A stretch of DNA of 64,000 bases from Falsiroseomonas sp051860665. GTDB lineage: Bacteria; Pseudomonadota; Alphaproteobacteria; Acetobacterales; Acetobacteraceae. Both the position numbers and the translations under genes were made by a program. This document shows positions 1 through 8,177 of the stretch, piece after piece. The notes below the pieces were generated by a model. That model saw nothing but the letters and a program-made list of their open reading frames with translations. It ran no database searches and was not told the DNA's origin. The DNA is taken from positions 62,001 through 126,000 of the forward strand of contig NZ_JBHYDM010000009.1 in NCBI RefSeq assembly GCF_051860665.1, written 5' to 3'. Positions within the stretch are counted from its first letter, which is position 1, and the number at the start of each line of letters is the position of its first letter.

Positions 1-842
1 AGCGTTTCCTGCACCGCCTGTTCCACGGCGAGGCGCGCGCGGGCCTGCGCCAGCCAGCCGGCGAGCAGGGGCTGCACCGCGCCTTCCATCGCGCCGGCAT
101 CGGCCACCGCGCCGGCCAGGTTGCCGCGCCGCAGATGCGCGGCGATGCCGGCGACGGCGGTGGCCTGCAGCCCGGCCTCCGGCGCCGCGGCCAGGCCGAG
201 GCCCGAGAGCAGGCCGCGCAGCGCCTGCCCGGTCTGGCCGAGCAGCGTGGCGTCCTGCGGCGCGCGCGCCAGCAGATTGGGCGCCAGGGCATTGAAGCGG
301 TCTTCCAGCTCCGCCTCCGTCGGCAGGCCGCGCGCGGCGTGGCTGGCCAGCACCTCGGCCAGCGGGCGGGACAGCGCGCCGGGCGGGGCGAGCGCCGCCA
401 CCGCCTGGTATTCACGCAGCCAGGGGCGGGATGTCGCGATGCTGGATTGCAGCAGCAGCGTGGCCGCCAGGAAGCGGTCCGCCGTCGGCCCGCGCTCCTC
501 CAGCGCCGCGATGCGCTGCAGGGCGGCCTCGGTCTGTTGCGCCGCGGCTTCCGCGCGCGCGGCATGGGCGGCAATTTGCGCATTCGCCTGGCGCAGCAGC
601 GTATCCAGCGCGGCGGCACGATCCTCCACCGCCAGCACCACGGCGGGGGAGGCGGCGCCGGCGGAGCTCAGCGCCGAGGGCCAGAAGATCAGCAGGCCGG
701 AGGCCCCGAGCGCCAGGCCCAGCGCCAGCCCGGCCGCCGCCTGGCGCGTGCCCTGCAGGAAGCGGGCATCGGCGCCGCGGCGGGCCCAGGCGGAGGACAG
801 GGTGGACGCGGACTCGGCCCGCGCATTCAGCTCGATCGCCAC
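1..842 (-). CDS. Mitofilin (Mic60)-like inner-membrane protein, partial
   Basis: The gene starts at a GTG at 842, with AGGGG about 11 bases upstream, and runs off the left edge, so about 280 N-terminal residues are visible. The N-terminus is followed by one hydrophobic segment (about residues 33-55, rich in Gly, Ala and Leu). A long alanine- and glutamine-rich helical stretch (about 75-115) looks like a coiled coil, and a helical C-terminal part contains LRRGNLAGAV. This layout (one anchor, coiled coil, helical tail) fits the alphaproteobacterial COG4223/mitofilin family, which shapes inner-membrane folds and usually lies near hemC-hemD. No haem gene is visible here because the window ends. 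The assignment rests on architecture and the late motif only; another anchored coiled-coil protein is possible. Confidence 0.55.
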   Translation of the reverse strand, partial: MAIELNARAESASTLSSAWARRGADARFLQGTRQAAAGLALGLALGASGLLIFWPSALSSAGAASPAVVLAVEDRAAALDTLLRQANAQIAAHAARAEAAAQQTEAALQRIAALEERGPTADRFLAATLLLQSSIATSRPWLREYQAVAALAPPGALSRPLAEVLASHAARGLPTEAELEDRFNALAPNLLARAPQDATLLGQTGQALRGLLSGLGLAAAPEAGLQATAVAGIAAHLRRGNLAGAVADAGAMEGAVQPLLAGWLAQARARLAVEQAVQET

Positions 843-1030
843 GGTAGGTGTCGCCCCTGACAGACGGCCGGAAGGGTGCCGTTGGCCAGAGGATGACGGG
901 GAGAGGTTGGCAAACGATGAAAGCCGCAACGGTCATGTTGCGTCGCGGCGAAGTTGTCCCGGGATGGCGGCGAAGCTGCCCCCGGTCTTGCCTGCGCCGC
1001 GCGCAAGAACGCGCGGCGCGGGGCGCTCGA

Positions 1031-2521
1031 TCAGTCCACCGCGGCGGCGTCGAAGCCGTCCGGCACGCGGCCGCTCGGCCGCGCCATGGCATAGGGACCG
1101 CGCGCGAGGAAACGCCCGTCGCCCGGCTGCGCCAGCACCTCGCCACCCCGCACCGCGACGCGGCCGCCGGCGATGGTCACGCTGGGAAAGCCCTTTATCG
1201 AAAAGCCTTCCCAGGGGGTGTAGTCGATGGCGTGGTGCAGGTCCGTGTTGCGGATGGTGCGCTCCGCATCCGGGTCCCACAGCACCAGGTCCGCATCCGC
1301 GCCCGGCATCAGGCTGCCCTTGCGGCCTTCGAGGCCGAAGAGCCTCGCCGCATTGGCGGAGCTGAGGCGGACGAAATGCGGCAGGTCGATGCGGCCCTTG
1401 GAGACGCCTTCGGAAAACAGCACCGGCAGCCGCGTCTCGATGCCCGGCACGCCATTGGGGATGGCGTTGAAGGCGGGCGTGCCATCGGGGCGGAGATTCG
1501 CATCGCCCATGCCATAGCCGCCGCTGCCCGGGGCGCGCTTGGCGGTGGCGAAGGAGAAGCCGCAATGGTCGGAGGAGACGACATCCAGCGTCCCATCCAG
1601 GATGCGCCGCCAGACATTTTCGTTCTCGCCCCTCGCCCGAAGCGCCGGCGAACATACGGCTTTGGCACCTGCAAAGTCCGGGCCCTGCAGGTCGTCATGC
1701 GACAGGGTCAGGTATTGCGGGCAGGTCTCCCCCCAGACCTTCACCCCCCGCGCGCGGGCGCGCGCGATTTCCTCGGCGGCTTCCTCGCAGCTCACGTGAA
1801 AGATCTGCACGGGCTGGTCGACCATCTCGGCCAGCGCGATGGCGCGGTGCGTCGCCTCCCGCTCCACCACCGGGGGGCGGGCCCAGGCGTGCTGCAGCGG
1901 GTCGGTCAGCCCCGCCTTCAGCAGCGCGTCGATGCGCCAGCCGATGGCGTCGTAGTTCTCCGCATGGATGGTGATGAAGGCACGGTGGCGCCGCGCCACG
2001 GCCAGCACCTGGATCAGCTGCGCATCATCGAGGCGCAGCGGATCGTAGGTGAGAAACACCTTCAGGCTGCGCACGCCGCGCGCGATCAGCGCCGGAATTT
2101 CCCGAGTCAGCACCTCCGGCGTCGGATCGGTGATGATCTGGTGGAAGCTGTAGTCGCAGCGAGATTTTTGCGCCCGCGCCTCGTAGCCCGGGGCGCTGTC
2201 CGCCAGCGAATGGCCCTTCCACTGCGGCAAGAAGCAGATGAAGGAGGTGGTGCCGCCGGCCAGCGCCGCCGCGGAGCCGCTGGCAAAGCTTTCCTCATGC
2301 ACGGAGCCGTCCTGGCCCAGCTCCTCCAGGTGGCAATGCGGGTCGAGGCCGCCCGGCGTCACCACCAGGCCCTTGGCCGAGACCTCCTCCCGCCCCGCGG
2401 CCAGGTTGCGGCCGAGCGCCACGATCTGGCCGCCCAGGATGCCGATATCGGCCTCCACCACCTCCGCCGCCGTGGCGACCGTGCCGCCACGTACCACCAG
2501 ATCATACGCCCGATCGGCCAT
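1031..2521 (-). CDS. Dihydropyrimidinase/hydantoinase-type amidohydrolase
   Basis: This 496-residue cyclic amidohydrolase hydrolyses the ring of a dihydropyrimidine, hydantoin or related cyclic amide. All expected binuclear metal ligands are present: the HxH pair in DPHCHLE (62/64), the carboxylated lysine in SLKVF (154), H186 in TIHAEN, H242 in IFHVSC and D318 in SSDHCG. The metal motif reads PHCH rather than the more common HTH form, so the true substrate is uncertain. The start at 2521 is preferred because AGGGGG lies 5 bases upstream; an in-frame ATG at 2578 has no such support. The GntR regulator lies 63 bases upstream on the same strand, probably in one transcript. Allantoinase-like or other ring-opening activity cannot be excluded. 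Confidence 0.8.
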   Translation of the reverse strand: MADRAYDLVVRGGTVATAAEVVEADIGILGGQIVALGRNLAAGREEVSAKGLVVTPGGLDPHCHLEELGQDGSVHEESFASGSAAALAGGTTSFICFLPQWKGHSLADSAPGYEARAQKSRCDYSFHQIITDPTPEVLTREIPALIARGVRSLKVFLTYDPLRLDDAQLIQVLAVARRHRAFITIHAENYDAIGWRIDALLKAGLTDPLQHAWARPPVVEREATHRAIALAEMVDQPVQIFHVSCEEAAEEIARARARGVKVWGETCPQYLTLSHDDLQGPDFAGAKAVCSPALRARGENENVWRRILDGTLDVVSSDHCGFSFATAKRAPGSGGYGMGDANLRPDGTPAFNAIPNGVPGIETRLPVLFSEGVSKGRIDLPHFVRLSSANAARLFGLEGRKGSLMPGADADLVLWDPDAERTIRNTDLHHAIDYTPWEGFSIKGFPSVTIAGGRVAVRGGEVLAQPGDGRFLARGPYAMARPSGRVPDGFDAAAVD

Positions 2522-2584
2522 CCGAACCCCCTGCATCCAAGCGGCGACAAAGTGCGCAGCGGCGGGGCGCTTGTCCATCGGCTC

Positions 2585-3280
2585 TCAGATGTGCCGCATC
2601 CCGAGCTGCGCCAGCAGCGGCAGGATCTGCTCCCGCGCGCGCTGGCGATGCGCCTTGGCGCGGGACAGCGCCTCCGCCTCCGCCCCCGCGCGGATCGCGG
2701 CGATGATGCCGGCATGGTCCTGCACGGACAGGGTGGGGCGCGGCCGCAGGCGGAGCGTCAGCATGCGGGCGCGGTGCGACTGGTCCATGATGGTGGCGAA
2801 CATCCGCGTCAGCCGCGCATTGCCGGCGCCTTCCACCAGCAGGGCGTGGAAGCGGCCATCGGCCTCCGCCCAGGCGGGCAGGTCATCCGCGGCCAGGGCG
2901 GCCTCCATTGCCGCATTCACCGCCTCCAGCGCCGCCGCCACCGGGCCGCGCCGGGCCTCCGGCTGTTCCGCGATCAGCGCCGCGGCGGCGCCTTCCAGCG
3001 CCACGATCACCTCGTAGATCTCGCGCATATCTTCGGGCGAGATGGCGCAGACCAGCACGCCGCGGCGCGGCAGCACGCGGACCAGCCCTTCTTCCTGCAG
3101 GCGGATGATCGCCTCATGCACGGGGGTGCGGCTCATGCCGAGCTGCAGCGCGATCTCCTGCTCCGAGCCCTGGTAGCCGGGGGCCAGGCGGTTGTCGCGG
3201 ATGGCGGCCTTCAGCGCCTCATAGGCCGAATCCACCAGCGAGGGTTTGGCCACCGCCGCGCTGCTCCGCATCTGCACCAT
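2585..3280 (-). CDS. GntR family transcriptional regulator (FadR/FCD type)
   Basis: This 231-residue regulator has an N-terminal winged helix (about residues 10-75, with SEQEIALQLGMSRTPVHEAI as the recognition helix) and a C-terminal all-helical FCD ligand domain. The FCD metal-binding pattern is partly visible (E in the IYEVIVALE helix, then H in GRFHALL and in QDHAGI). The start at 3280 is chosen because GGGAGGG precedes it by 5 bases; the frame stays open upstream to 3367. It lies head-to-head with the TtuC-like dehydrogenase and directly before the dihydropyrimidinase, so it probably controls both sides by binding the 142-base gap and releasing on an organic-acid or ring-derived ligand. 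Confidence 0.88.
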   Translation of the reverse strand: MVQMRSSAAVAKPSLVDSAYEALKAAIRDNRLAPGYQGSEQEIALQLGMSRTPVHEAIIRLQEEGLVRVLPRRGVLVCAISPEDMREIYEVIVALEGAAAALIAEQPEARRGPVAAALEAVNAAMEAALAADDLPAWAEADGRFHALLVEGAGNARLTRMFATIMDQSHRARMLTLRLRPRPTLSVQDHAGIIAAIRAGAEAEALSRAKAHRQRAREQILPLLAQLGMRHI

Positions 3281-3364
3281 CGCCGCCCTCCCTGGCCCGC
3301 AGTGCTTCCATACCAGCTTGCATCGCGCCGTTGACGGCCCAAGCGCCGCCGATTTAAGAAGTAT

Positions 3365-3382
3365 CATCTTGCATGGAAGATG
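3365..3382. promoter_or_regulatory. Candidate GntR operator (inverted repeat)
   Basis: CATCTT (3365-3370) and AAGATG (3377-3382) form a perfect 6-base dyad with a 6-base spacer, in the gap between the divergent GntR regulator and the dehydrogenase gene. A CTTGCAT word occurs in the dyad region (3368-3374) and again at 3317-3323. Position and symmetry suggest a regulator binding site; the assignment to this GntR protein is inferred. Confidence 0.4.
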
Positions 3383-3422
3383 GCGTGCCAGGAACGGGCG
3401 CCGGCTGGGGAAGGAAACGCGG

Positions 3423-4499
3423 ATGCGCAGCTACCGGATCGCCGCCATGGGCGGCGACGGCATCGGGCCGGAGGTGATCTCGGCCGGCGTCGAGGCCCTG
3501 AAGGTCTGCGCCGAACGCGATGGCGGCTTCCGCCTCGACTTTACCGATTTCGACTGGGGCTCGGACTACTACCGCAAGCACGGCGTGATGATGCCGGCGG
3601 ATGGCGCCGACCAGCTGCGCGCCTATGACGCCATCCTCTTCGGCGCCGTCGGCGCGCCGGATATCCCGGACCACGTCACGCTCTGGGGCCTGCGGCTCGC
3701 CATCTGCCAGCCGCTCGACCAATACGCGAACGTGCGCCCCACCCGCGTGCTGCCCGGCATCACCAGCCCGCTGCGCAATGTCTCCGGCCCGGAGCTGGAC
3801 TGGGTGATCGTCCGCGAGAATTCGGAGGGCGAATACTCCGGCGTCGGCGGCCGCGCCCATCGCGGCCTGCCGATCGAGGTGGCGCAGGACGTCTCCGTCA
3901 TGACCCGCGCCGGCGTGCAGCGCATCATGCGCTACGCCTTCCGCCTGGCTCAGTCCCGCCCGCGCAAGCTGCTGACGGTGGTGACGAAATCCAATGCCCA
4001 GCGCCACGCCATGGTGATGTGGGACGAGATCGCGGCCGAGGTCGCCACCGAATTCCCCGACGTCACCTGGGACAAGATGCTGGTGGATGCGATGACCATG
4101 CGCATGGTCATCAAGCCCGGCAGCATCGACACCATCGTCGCCACCAACCTGCATGCCGATATCCTGTCGGACCTCGCCGCGGCGCTGGCCGGCTCGCTCG
4201 GCATCGCGCCCACCGCCAATATCAACCCGGAGCGCGACGCCCCCTCGATGTTCGAGCCGATCCACGGCTCCGCCTTCGACATCACCGGCAAGGGTATCGC
4301 CAATCCCGTCGCCACCTTCTGGACCGCGGCGATGATGCTCGACCACCTGGGCGAGCCCGCCGCCGCCGCGCGGCTGATGCGCGCGGTGGAACGCGTCACC
4401 GCCGACCCCGCGCTGCACACGCCGGATCTCGGCGGCCGCGCGACCACGCGGCAGGTGACGGAGGCGGTCTGCGAGGCGCTGCGCAGCGCCAACGACTGA
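3423..4499 (+). CDS. Tartrate dehydrogenase/decarboxylase-like (TtuC) beta-decarboxylating dehydrogenase
   Basis: This 358-residue protein of the isocitrate/isopropylmalate dehydrogenase superfamily oxidises a 2-hydroxy acid with NAD, often with decarboxylation. GGDGIGPEV is the N-terminal signature, and the tartrate-dehydrogenase-type features are FDWGSDYY followed by HGVMMPADG (about 41-60). The substrate and metal region includes VRENSEGEYSGVGG (about 137-150) and the NAD-loop region is PIHGSAFDI. The start at 3423 has AAGGA 7 bases upstream. The WGSDYY motif argues against leuB, and no leuCD genes are near. Its neighbours suggest uptake and breakdown of a dicarboxylate or hydroxy acid under GntR control; the exact substrate is unproven. 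Confidence 0.82.
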   Translation: MRSYRIAAMGGDGIGPEVISAGVEALKVCAERDGGFRLDFTDFDWGSDYYRKHGVMMPADGADQLRAYDAILFGAVGAPDIPDHVTLWGLRLAICQPLDQYANVRPTRVLPGITSPLRNVSGPELDWVIVRENSEGEYSGVGGRAHRGLPIEVAQDVSVMTRAGVQRIMRYAFRLAQSRPRKLLTVVTKSNAQRHAMVMWDEIAAEVATEFPDVTWDKMLVDAMTMRMVIKPGSIDTIVATNLHADILSDLAAALAGSLGIAPTANINPERDAPSMFEPIHGSAFDITGKGIANPVATFWTAAMMLDHLGEPAAAARLMRAVERVTADPALHTPDLGGRATTRQVTEAVCEALRSAND

Positions 4500-4585
4500 A
4501 AGCCTGACCCAAAGGATCGGCGGGGCCGCGCGCCCCGCCAGGTTCCAAGGCCGCGCCATGACGGCCAAACCGGAGGAGATCATCC

Positions 4586-5557
4586 ATGTATCGCCGCAGC
4601 CTGCTCGCCGCCGTGCCTGCCCTGCTCGCCGCGCCCGCTCTGCGCGCCCAGGGCGCCTTCCCCAGCCGCAGCATCACCATCACGGTGCCCTTCGCGGCCG
4701 GCGGCCCCACCGACATCATCAACCGCCTGGTGGCGGAGGGCATGTCCCGCGACCTCGGCCAGCCGGTGGTGGTGGAGAATGTCACCGGCGCCGGCGGCAC
4801 CATCGCCGCGGCGCGCGTCGCCCAGGCGCGGCCGGATGGCTATACGCTGCTGGCGCATCACGTGGGCCATGCCAGCACCGCCACGCTGTACCGCCGCCTG
4901 CCCTATAGCGTGACCGACAGCTTCGCCCCGCTCGGCCTGGTCTCCGATGCCGCGATGACCCTGGTGGCGCGGCCGGATTTCCCCGCCGCGGATTTCGCCG
5001 GCTTCATGGCGGAGATCCGCCGCCAGGGCGACAAGCTGAACATGGCCCATTCCGGCCTGGGCGGCGCCAACCACCTCTGCGGCATGCTGCTGCAGCACGC
5101 CGCCGGCACGGCGATGACCGGCGTGGTCTTCCGCGGCAGCGCGCCCGCCATCACGGACCTGATGGGCAGCCGCATCGACGTCTTCTGCGACCAGGCCACC
5201 AACACCGCCCCCTTCCTGCGCGACAACCGCATCAAGGGCTATGCGGTGACGCTGCCGCAGCGCGTGCCGGGGCTCGAACTGCCCACCACCACGGAGCTCG
5301 GCGAACCCTCCCTGGTGATGAGCACCTGGCACGGCCTCTATGCGCCGCGCGGCACGCCGGAGGAGGTGCAGGCGCGCCTTTCGGCCGCGATCCGCGCCGC
5401 GCTGAAGGAGGACCGGCTGCGCCAGCGCTTCGCCGAGCTGGTGACGACGCCGGCCACCGACGACCGCGCGACGCCCGCCTTCCACACCCGCTTCCTGGCC
5501 GAGGAAGTGGCCCGCTGGCGGCCGATCATCGAGGCGGCGGGTCAGTACGCCGACTGA
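4586..5557 (+). CDS. Bug/TctC family tripartite tricarboxylate-type binding protein
   Basis: This 323-residue periplasmic binding protein begins MYRRSLLAAVPALLAAPALR, a signal peptide with predicted cleavage after ALRAQ. The Bug-family signatures follow: ITITVPFAAGGPTDIINRLVA, ENVTGAGGTIAAARVA and DGYTLL. GGAGGA lies close upstream of the ATG. Such proteins bind carboxylates, amino acids or small aromatic compounds and often lack their TctA/TctB membrane partners, as here. It follows the TtuC-like gene by 86 bases on the same strand, so it probably supplies that enzyme's substrate or senses it. Its stop codon abuts the stop of the convergent oxyR gene with no gap. Confidence 0.88.
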   Translation: MYRRSLLAAVPALLAAPALRAQGAFPSRSITITVPFAAGGPTDIINRLVAEGMSRDLGQPVVVENVTGAGGTIAAARVAQARPDGYTLLAHHVGHASTATLYRRLPYSVTDSFAPLGLVSDAAMTLVARPDFPAADFAGFMAEIRRQGDKLNMAHSGLGGANHLCGMLLQHAAGTAMTGVVFRGSAPAITDLMGSRIDVFCDQATNTAPFLRDNRIKGYAVTLPQRVPGLELPTTTELGEPSLVMSTWHGLYAPRGTPEEVQARLSAAIRAALKEDRLRQRFAELVTTPATDDRATPAFHTRFLAEEVARWRPIIEAAGQYAD

Positions 5558-6463
5558 TCACACCTCGCCGTCCGCCGCGCCTTCGGCGAAGGGCGCCAGC
5601 CGGCTGCGGATGAGGTGGCTGATGGCGTCCAGCGCCGCGCGGCGGGGAAAGGTGGCGCGGGAGACCAGGCGGATCTGCCGGCCGGTGGCATGCGCCAGCG
5701 GCCGCAGCGTGATGCCGGCATCGCGCGCCACGCCGGCGGCGAGGCCCGGGATCAGCGTGGTGCCATAGCCGGCGGCCACCATGTTCATCAGCGTGGCCAG
5801 CGAGGAGGCGCGCAGCGCATTGCTGCGCAGCCCGGGCTGGCCGCAGGCGGCCAGCGCCTGGTCGCGCAGGCAATGGCCATCGGCCAGCACCAGCACATCC
5901 GGCGCCAGCTCCTCCTCGCAGACGCGGTCCTGGCCGGCCAGCGGGTGGTCGGGCGGCAGGGCGGCCAGGAAGGGCTCGGTGAACAGGGTCTGGGTCTCAA
6001 GGTCCGGCGCCTCGGTCTCGGTGGCCAGCAGGGCGGCGTCGAGCTCGTGGCTGCGCAGCCGCTCCAGCAGGGCGGCGGTCACATCCTCCCAGGGCTCCAC
6101 CACCAGCTCCGGCAGCGCATCGCGCAGCGGGCCGAAGACCAGCGGCAGCAGATAGGGCGCCAGCGTCGGGATGACGCCGAGGCGCAGCCGGCCGCGCAGC
6201 GGGTCGCGGGAGCTATGCGCCAGCGCCAGCATGGCATCCGCCGCATCGACGGCGGCGCGGGCATGGGTGAGCAGCGCCTCCCCGGCCGCGGTGGGCACCA
6301 CGGATTTGTTGGTGCGCTCGAACAGCACCACGCCCAGCTCCTCCTCCAGCTTGCGCAGCTGGGTGGAGAGGGTGGGCTGGCTGATGTGGCAGAGTTCGGC
6401 GGCGCGGCCGAAGTGCCGGTGTTCCGCCACCGCCAGGGCGTAGCGCAGGTCGCGCAGGTTCAT
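5558..6463 (-). CDS. oxyR: OxyR, LysR-type hydrogen peroxide sensor
   Basis: This 301-residue LysR regulator has the N-terminal HTH (about residues 1-60, with AAELCHISQPTLSTQLRKLE) and a substrate-binding-like effector domain. The OxyR redox motif GHCLRDQAL is present with a second cysteine in AACGQPG (C198 and C207). The nine-residue spacing equals that of the C199/C208 pair of E. coli OxyR that forms a disulphide on peroxide exposure. GGAG lies 8 bases upstream of the ATG. No catalase or peroxiredoxin gene is adjacent, so the targets are elsewhere. Confidence 0.92.
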   Translation of the reverse strand: MNLRDLRYALAVAEHRHFGRAAELCHISQPTLSTQLRKLEEELGVVLFERTNKSVVPTAAGEALLTHARAAVDAADAMLALAHSSRDPLRGRLRLGVIPTLAPYLLPLVFGPLRDALPELVVEPWEDVTAALLERLRSHELDAALLATETEAPDLETQTLFTEPFLAALPPDHPLAGQDRVCEEELAPDVLVLADGHCLRDQALAACGQPGLRSNALRASSLATLMNMVAAGYGTTLIPGLAAGVARDAGITLRPLAHATGRQIRLVSRATFPRRAALDAISHLIRSRLAPFAEGAADGEV

Positions 6464-6573
6464 CGTGGCGGCTCCCCCCGTCTTGCTTCTCCATCGATCC
6501 TACCAGGGGGCGGCCGGGGAGTATCATAAATGGCATCAATCGTTCTGGTTGATGCCGCGCGAGGCTGCCGCGC

Positions 6574-6795
6574 TCAGGCGGGCGTCTCTTCCTCCGGCAC
6601 GTAGGTCAGCAGGTCGGCCGGCTGGCAGTCCAGCTCCCGGCAGAGCTTCTCCAGCGTCTCGAAGCGGATGCCCTTCACGCGGCCGGTCTTGAGCAGGGAG
6701 AGGTTGACCTCCGAGATGCCGATGCGTGCCGCGAGCTCGCGCGAGCGGATCTTGCGGCGGGCGAGCATGATGTCGAGCTGGACGGTGATCGGCAT
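6574..6795 (-). CDS. Small XRE/Cro-type HTH regulator (YozG-like)
   Basis: This 73-residue protein consists almost only of a helix-turn-helix: MPITVQLDIMLARRKIRS, then ELAARIGISEVNLSLLKTGR and a dimerising tail ending DLLTYVPEEETPA. It matches the small YozG-type regulators usually coded with a DUF2975 membrane protein. The start ATG shares one base with the stop of the upstream DUF2975 gene (TGATG), a sign of translational coupling. It probably regulates its own pair of genes; the trigger is unknown. Confidence 0.85.
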   Translation of the reverse strand: MPITVQLDIMLARRKIRSRELAARIGISEVNLSLLKTGRVKGIRFETLEKLCRELDCQPADLLTYVPEEETPA

Positions 6796-7262
6796 CAGAT
6801 GAACGCGGCATTCTCTTCGGTGGCGCGGGTGGCTTCGCGCAGGATGGCGGCGAAGCTGAGGAAGACCAAGCCGATGGCCAGGCCCACGGCGCTGCCCAGC
6901 AGGGGGCCGGGGGCCAGCAGGCTGGTGGGGCCGAGGGCGGCGAGACGGGCGGCCGGGACCAGCAGGGCGGCCAGCAGCAGCCAGCCACCGAAGCGCCGCA
7001 GGGCTTCCGCCGCCGCCAGGCTGAACACCGCGGTGCCATGCAGCCGCCGCGCGAAGCGGTGCAGCTGCGCGAAGGCGAGGGCGCTGGCCAGGTAGGGCAA
7101 CGCCAGCGCCAGCGCCGCCGGCAGGCCGGTGGCCTGCCGGAAGGCCATGCCGGGGGGCAGCGCCTGCGGCAGCCCCAGGCCGAGCAGGGGAATCATCAGC
7201 AGCAGGACGACCACCGCAAGGCTTGCGGTGCGCAGCGTCAGGCCGAGGCGATCGAGCGTCAT
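6795..7262 (-). CDS. DUF2975 family membrane protein
   Basis: This protein of about 155 residues has four hydrophobic segments (near residues 10-30, 45-65, 85-110 and 125-145), separated by a short loop containing LHRFARRLHG. The pairing with a YozG-type regulator, coupled by a one-base overlap, identifies DUF2975. The function is unknown; the protein probably passes a membrane-related signal to its small regulator. The start is uncertain: ATG at 7262 begins MTLDRLGL but has a weak ribosome site, while an ATG at 7310 would add 16 polar residues. Confidence 0.7.
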   Translation of the reverse strand: MTLDRLGLTLRTASLAVVVLLLMIPLLGLGLPQALPPGMAFRQATGLPAALALALPYLASALAFAQLHRFARRLHGTAVFSLAAAEALRRFGGWLLLAALLVPAARLAALGPTSLLAPGPLLGSAVGLAIGLVFLSFAAILREATRATEENAAFI

Positions 7263-7289
7263 GGCGCATCGGCGAGCGTTGACCGCGCG

Positions 7290-7345
7290 CCGTTCCTTAT
7301 CGTAAAACATAAAAAACTACATTCGAAACATAGCGGACTTACCGC
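7290..7345. promoter_or_regulatory. AT-rich divergent promoter region
   Basis: This short AT-rich island (7295-7340) stands out from the GC-rich surroundings and separates the divergent DUF2975 and beta-barrel genes. It contains ATCGTAAAACATAAAAAAC. It probably holds promoters for one or both directions; no clear -35/-10 pair with good spacing could be fixed. Confidence 0.4.
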
Positions 7346-7364
7346 CTTGCGACAAGGATGCCCC

Positions 7365-8027
7365 ATGACAAGCCTGCTGCGCCACGCCCTGCTGCTGGCC
7401 TCCCTCTGCCTGCTGTCCGCCACCGGCCGGGCGGAGGTCTGGACCGGCCCCTATCTCGGCCTGCATCTCGGTCATGGCTGGGGCGGCGATGATATCCGGG
7501 AAATCAACGGGCCGCGGGCCTGGCAGGCGGAGACGCACGGCGTGCTGGGCGGGGTGCAGGCCGGCTGGAACTGGCAGCTGGACCGGCTGGTGCTGGGGGT
7601 GGAGCTGGAGCTCGGCCATCTCCGCCAGTCCGGCGATATCGGCAGCGTCGATGCAACCGGCGCGGTGCGCAGCGAGGCCTCGCTCGGGCTGCATGGCGCG
7701 GCGACCGGCCGGCTGGGTTGGCTGGCCACGCCGGATACGCTGCTGTTCCTGCGCGCCGGCGGCGGGCTGGCGCAGTTCGAGGCGAGCACCACGGAGATCT
7801 GCGCCGCGCCCTGCGTCTCCTCCCGCGCCAGTGCACGCGGCACCACGCCGGGCCTGGTGCTGGGCCTGGGGGTGGAACAGGCGGTGGCGCCGGACTGGCG
7901 GGTGCGGCTGGACTATGCCTGGCACCTTTACCGCAAGGAACTGGTGCTGCCGCCGGCCAGCGGGCCGGGCTGGGATCATCGCCTGGACCTGCATGCGCTG
8001 CGCATCGGCCTCAATCGCCGCTTCTGA
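7365..8027 (+). CDS. Outer-membrane beta-barrel protein (Omp25/Omp31-like)
   Basis: This 220-residue protein has a signal peptide (MTSLLRHALLLASLCLLSA, cleaved near GRAEV). It then shows the small-porin pattern WTGPYLGLHLGHGWG, a repeated GVQAGWNWQ strand with VLGVELELGH, and alternating beta strands ending in a C-terminal phenylalanine (IGLNRRF), the usual outer-membrane insertion signal. It resembles alphaproteobacterial outer-membrane immunogenic proteins with an eight-stranded barrel. AAGGA lies 7 bases upstream of the ATG. Two cysteines in EICAAPCVSS could form a loop disulphide. The role is probably structural. Confidence 0.85.
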   Translation: MTSLLRHALLLASLCLLSATGRAEVWTGPYLGLHLGHGWGGDDIREINGPRAWQAETHGVLGGVQAGWNWQLDRLVLGVELELGHLRQSGDIGSVDATGAVRSEASLGLHGAATGRLGWLATPDTLLFLRAGGGLAQFEASTTEICAAPCVSSRASARGTTPGLVLGLGVEQAVAPDWRVRLDYAWHLYRKELVLPPASGPGWDHRLDLHALRIGLNRRF

Positions 8028-8036
8028 GAGACCGGC

Positions 8037-8064
8037 GGCTGGGCGCCCCCCTTGCGCCGCAGCC
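8037..8064. terminator. Hairpin after the beta-barrel gene
   Basis: GGCTGGGCGC and GCGCCGCAGCC pair in an imperfect 10-11 bp GC stem around a C-rich loop, 10 bases after the stop codon. No T run follows on the plus strand, so termination is inferred from position and stem strength only. Confidence 0.4.
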
Positions 8065-8177
8065 CCCAATGCCCCTACCTCCGCCGCGAATGGCCGCGCG
8101 CCGCGCGCGCGACGAGGCCCCATCTGGGGCAGGCTGGCCGCCCGGCAAGGCAGGCCGGCGCTTGAGGGCATGGACCG

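Noticed and set aside
848..3334. Long plus-strand open frame (about 828 codons) over the dihydropyrimidinase and GntR genes
   Set aside because: It is antisense to two genes with clear motifs and good ribosome sites. Its translation is rich in Arg, Gly, Ala and His and has no domain, as expected for a shadow in a GC-rich genome.
6536..7039. Alternative minus-strand frame over the XRE and DUF2975 genes
   Set aside because: Its translation is proline- and arginine-rich with no domain, while the overlapping frames give a clean HTH and a membrane protein joined by TGATG.
8041..8064. Similarity between 8041-8064 and the trpA end region near 29974 (GGGCG, CCC, TTGCGC, CAGCC) as inversion-mediating repeats
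   Set aside because: The two copies are in the same orientation, whereas inversion needs opposed copies, and the match needs a gap. It is probably chance in GC-rich DNA and trpA coding sequence.
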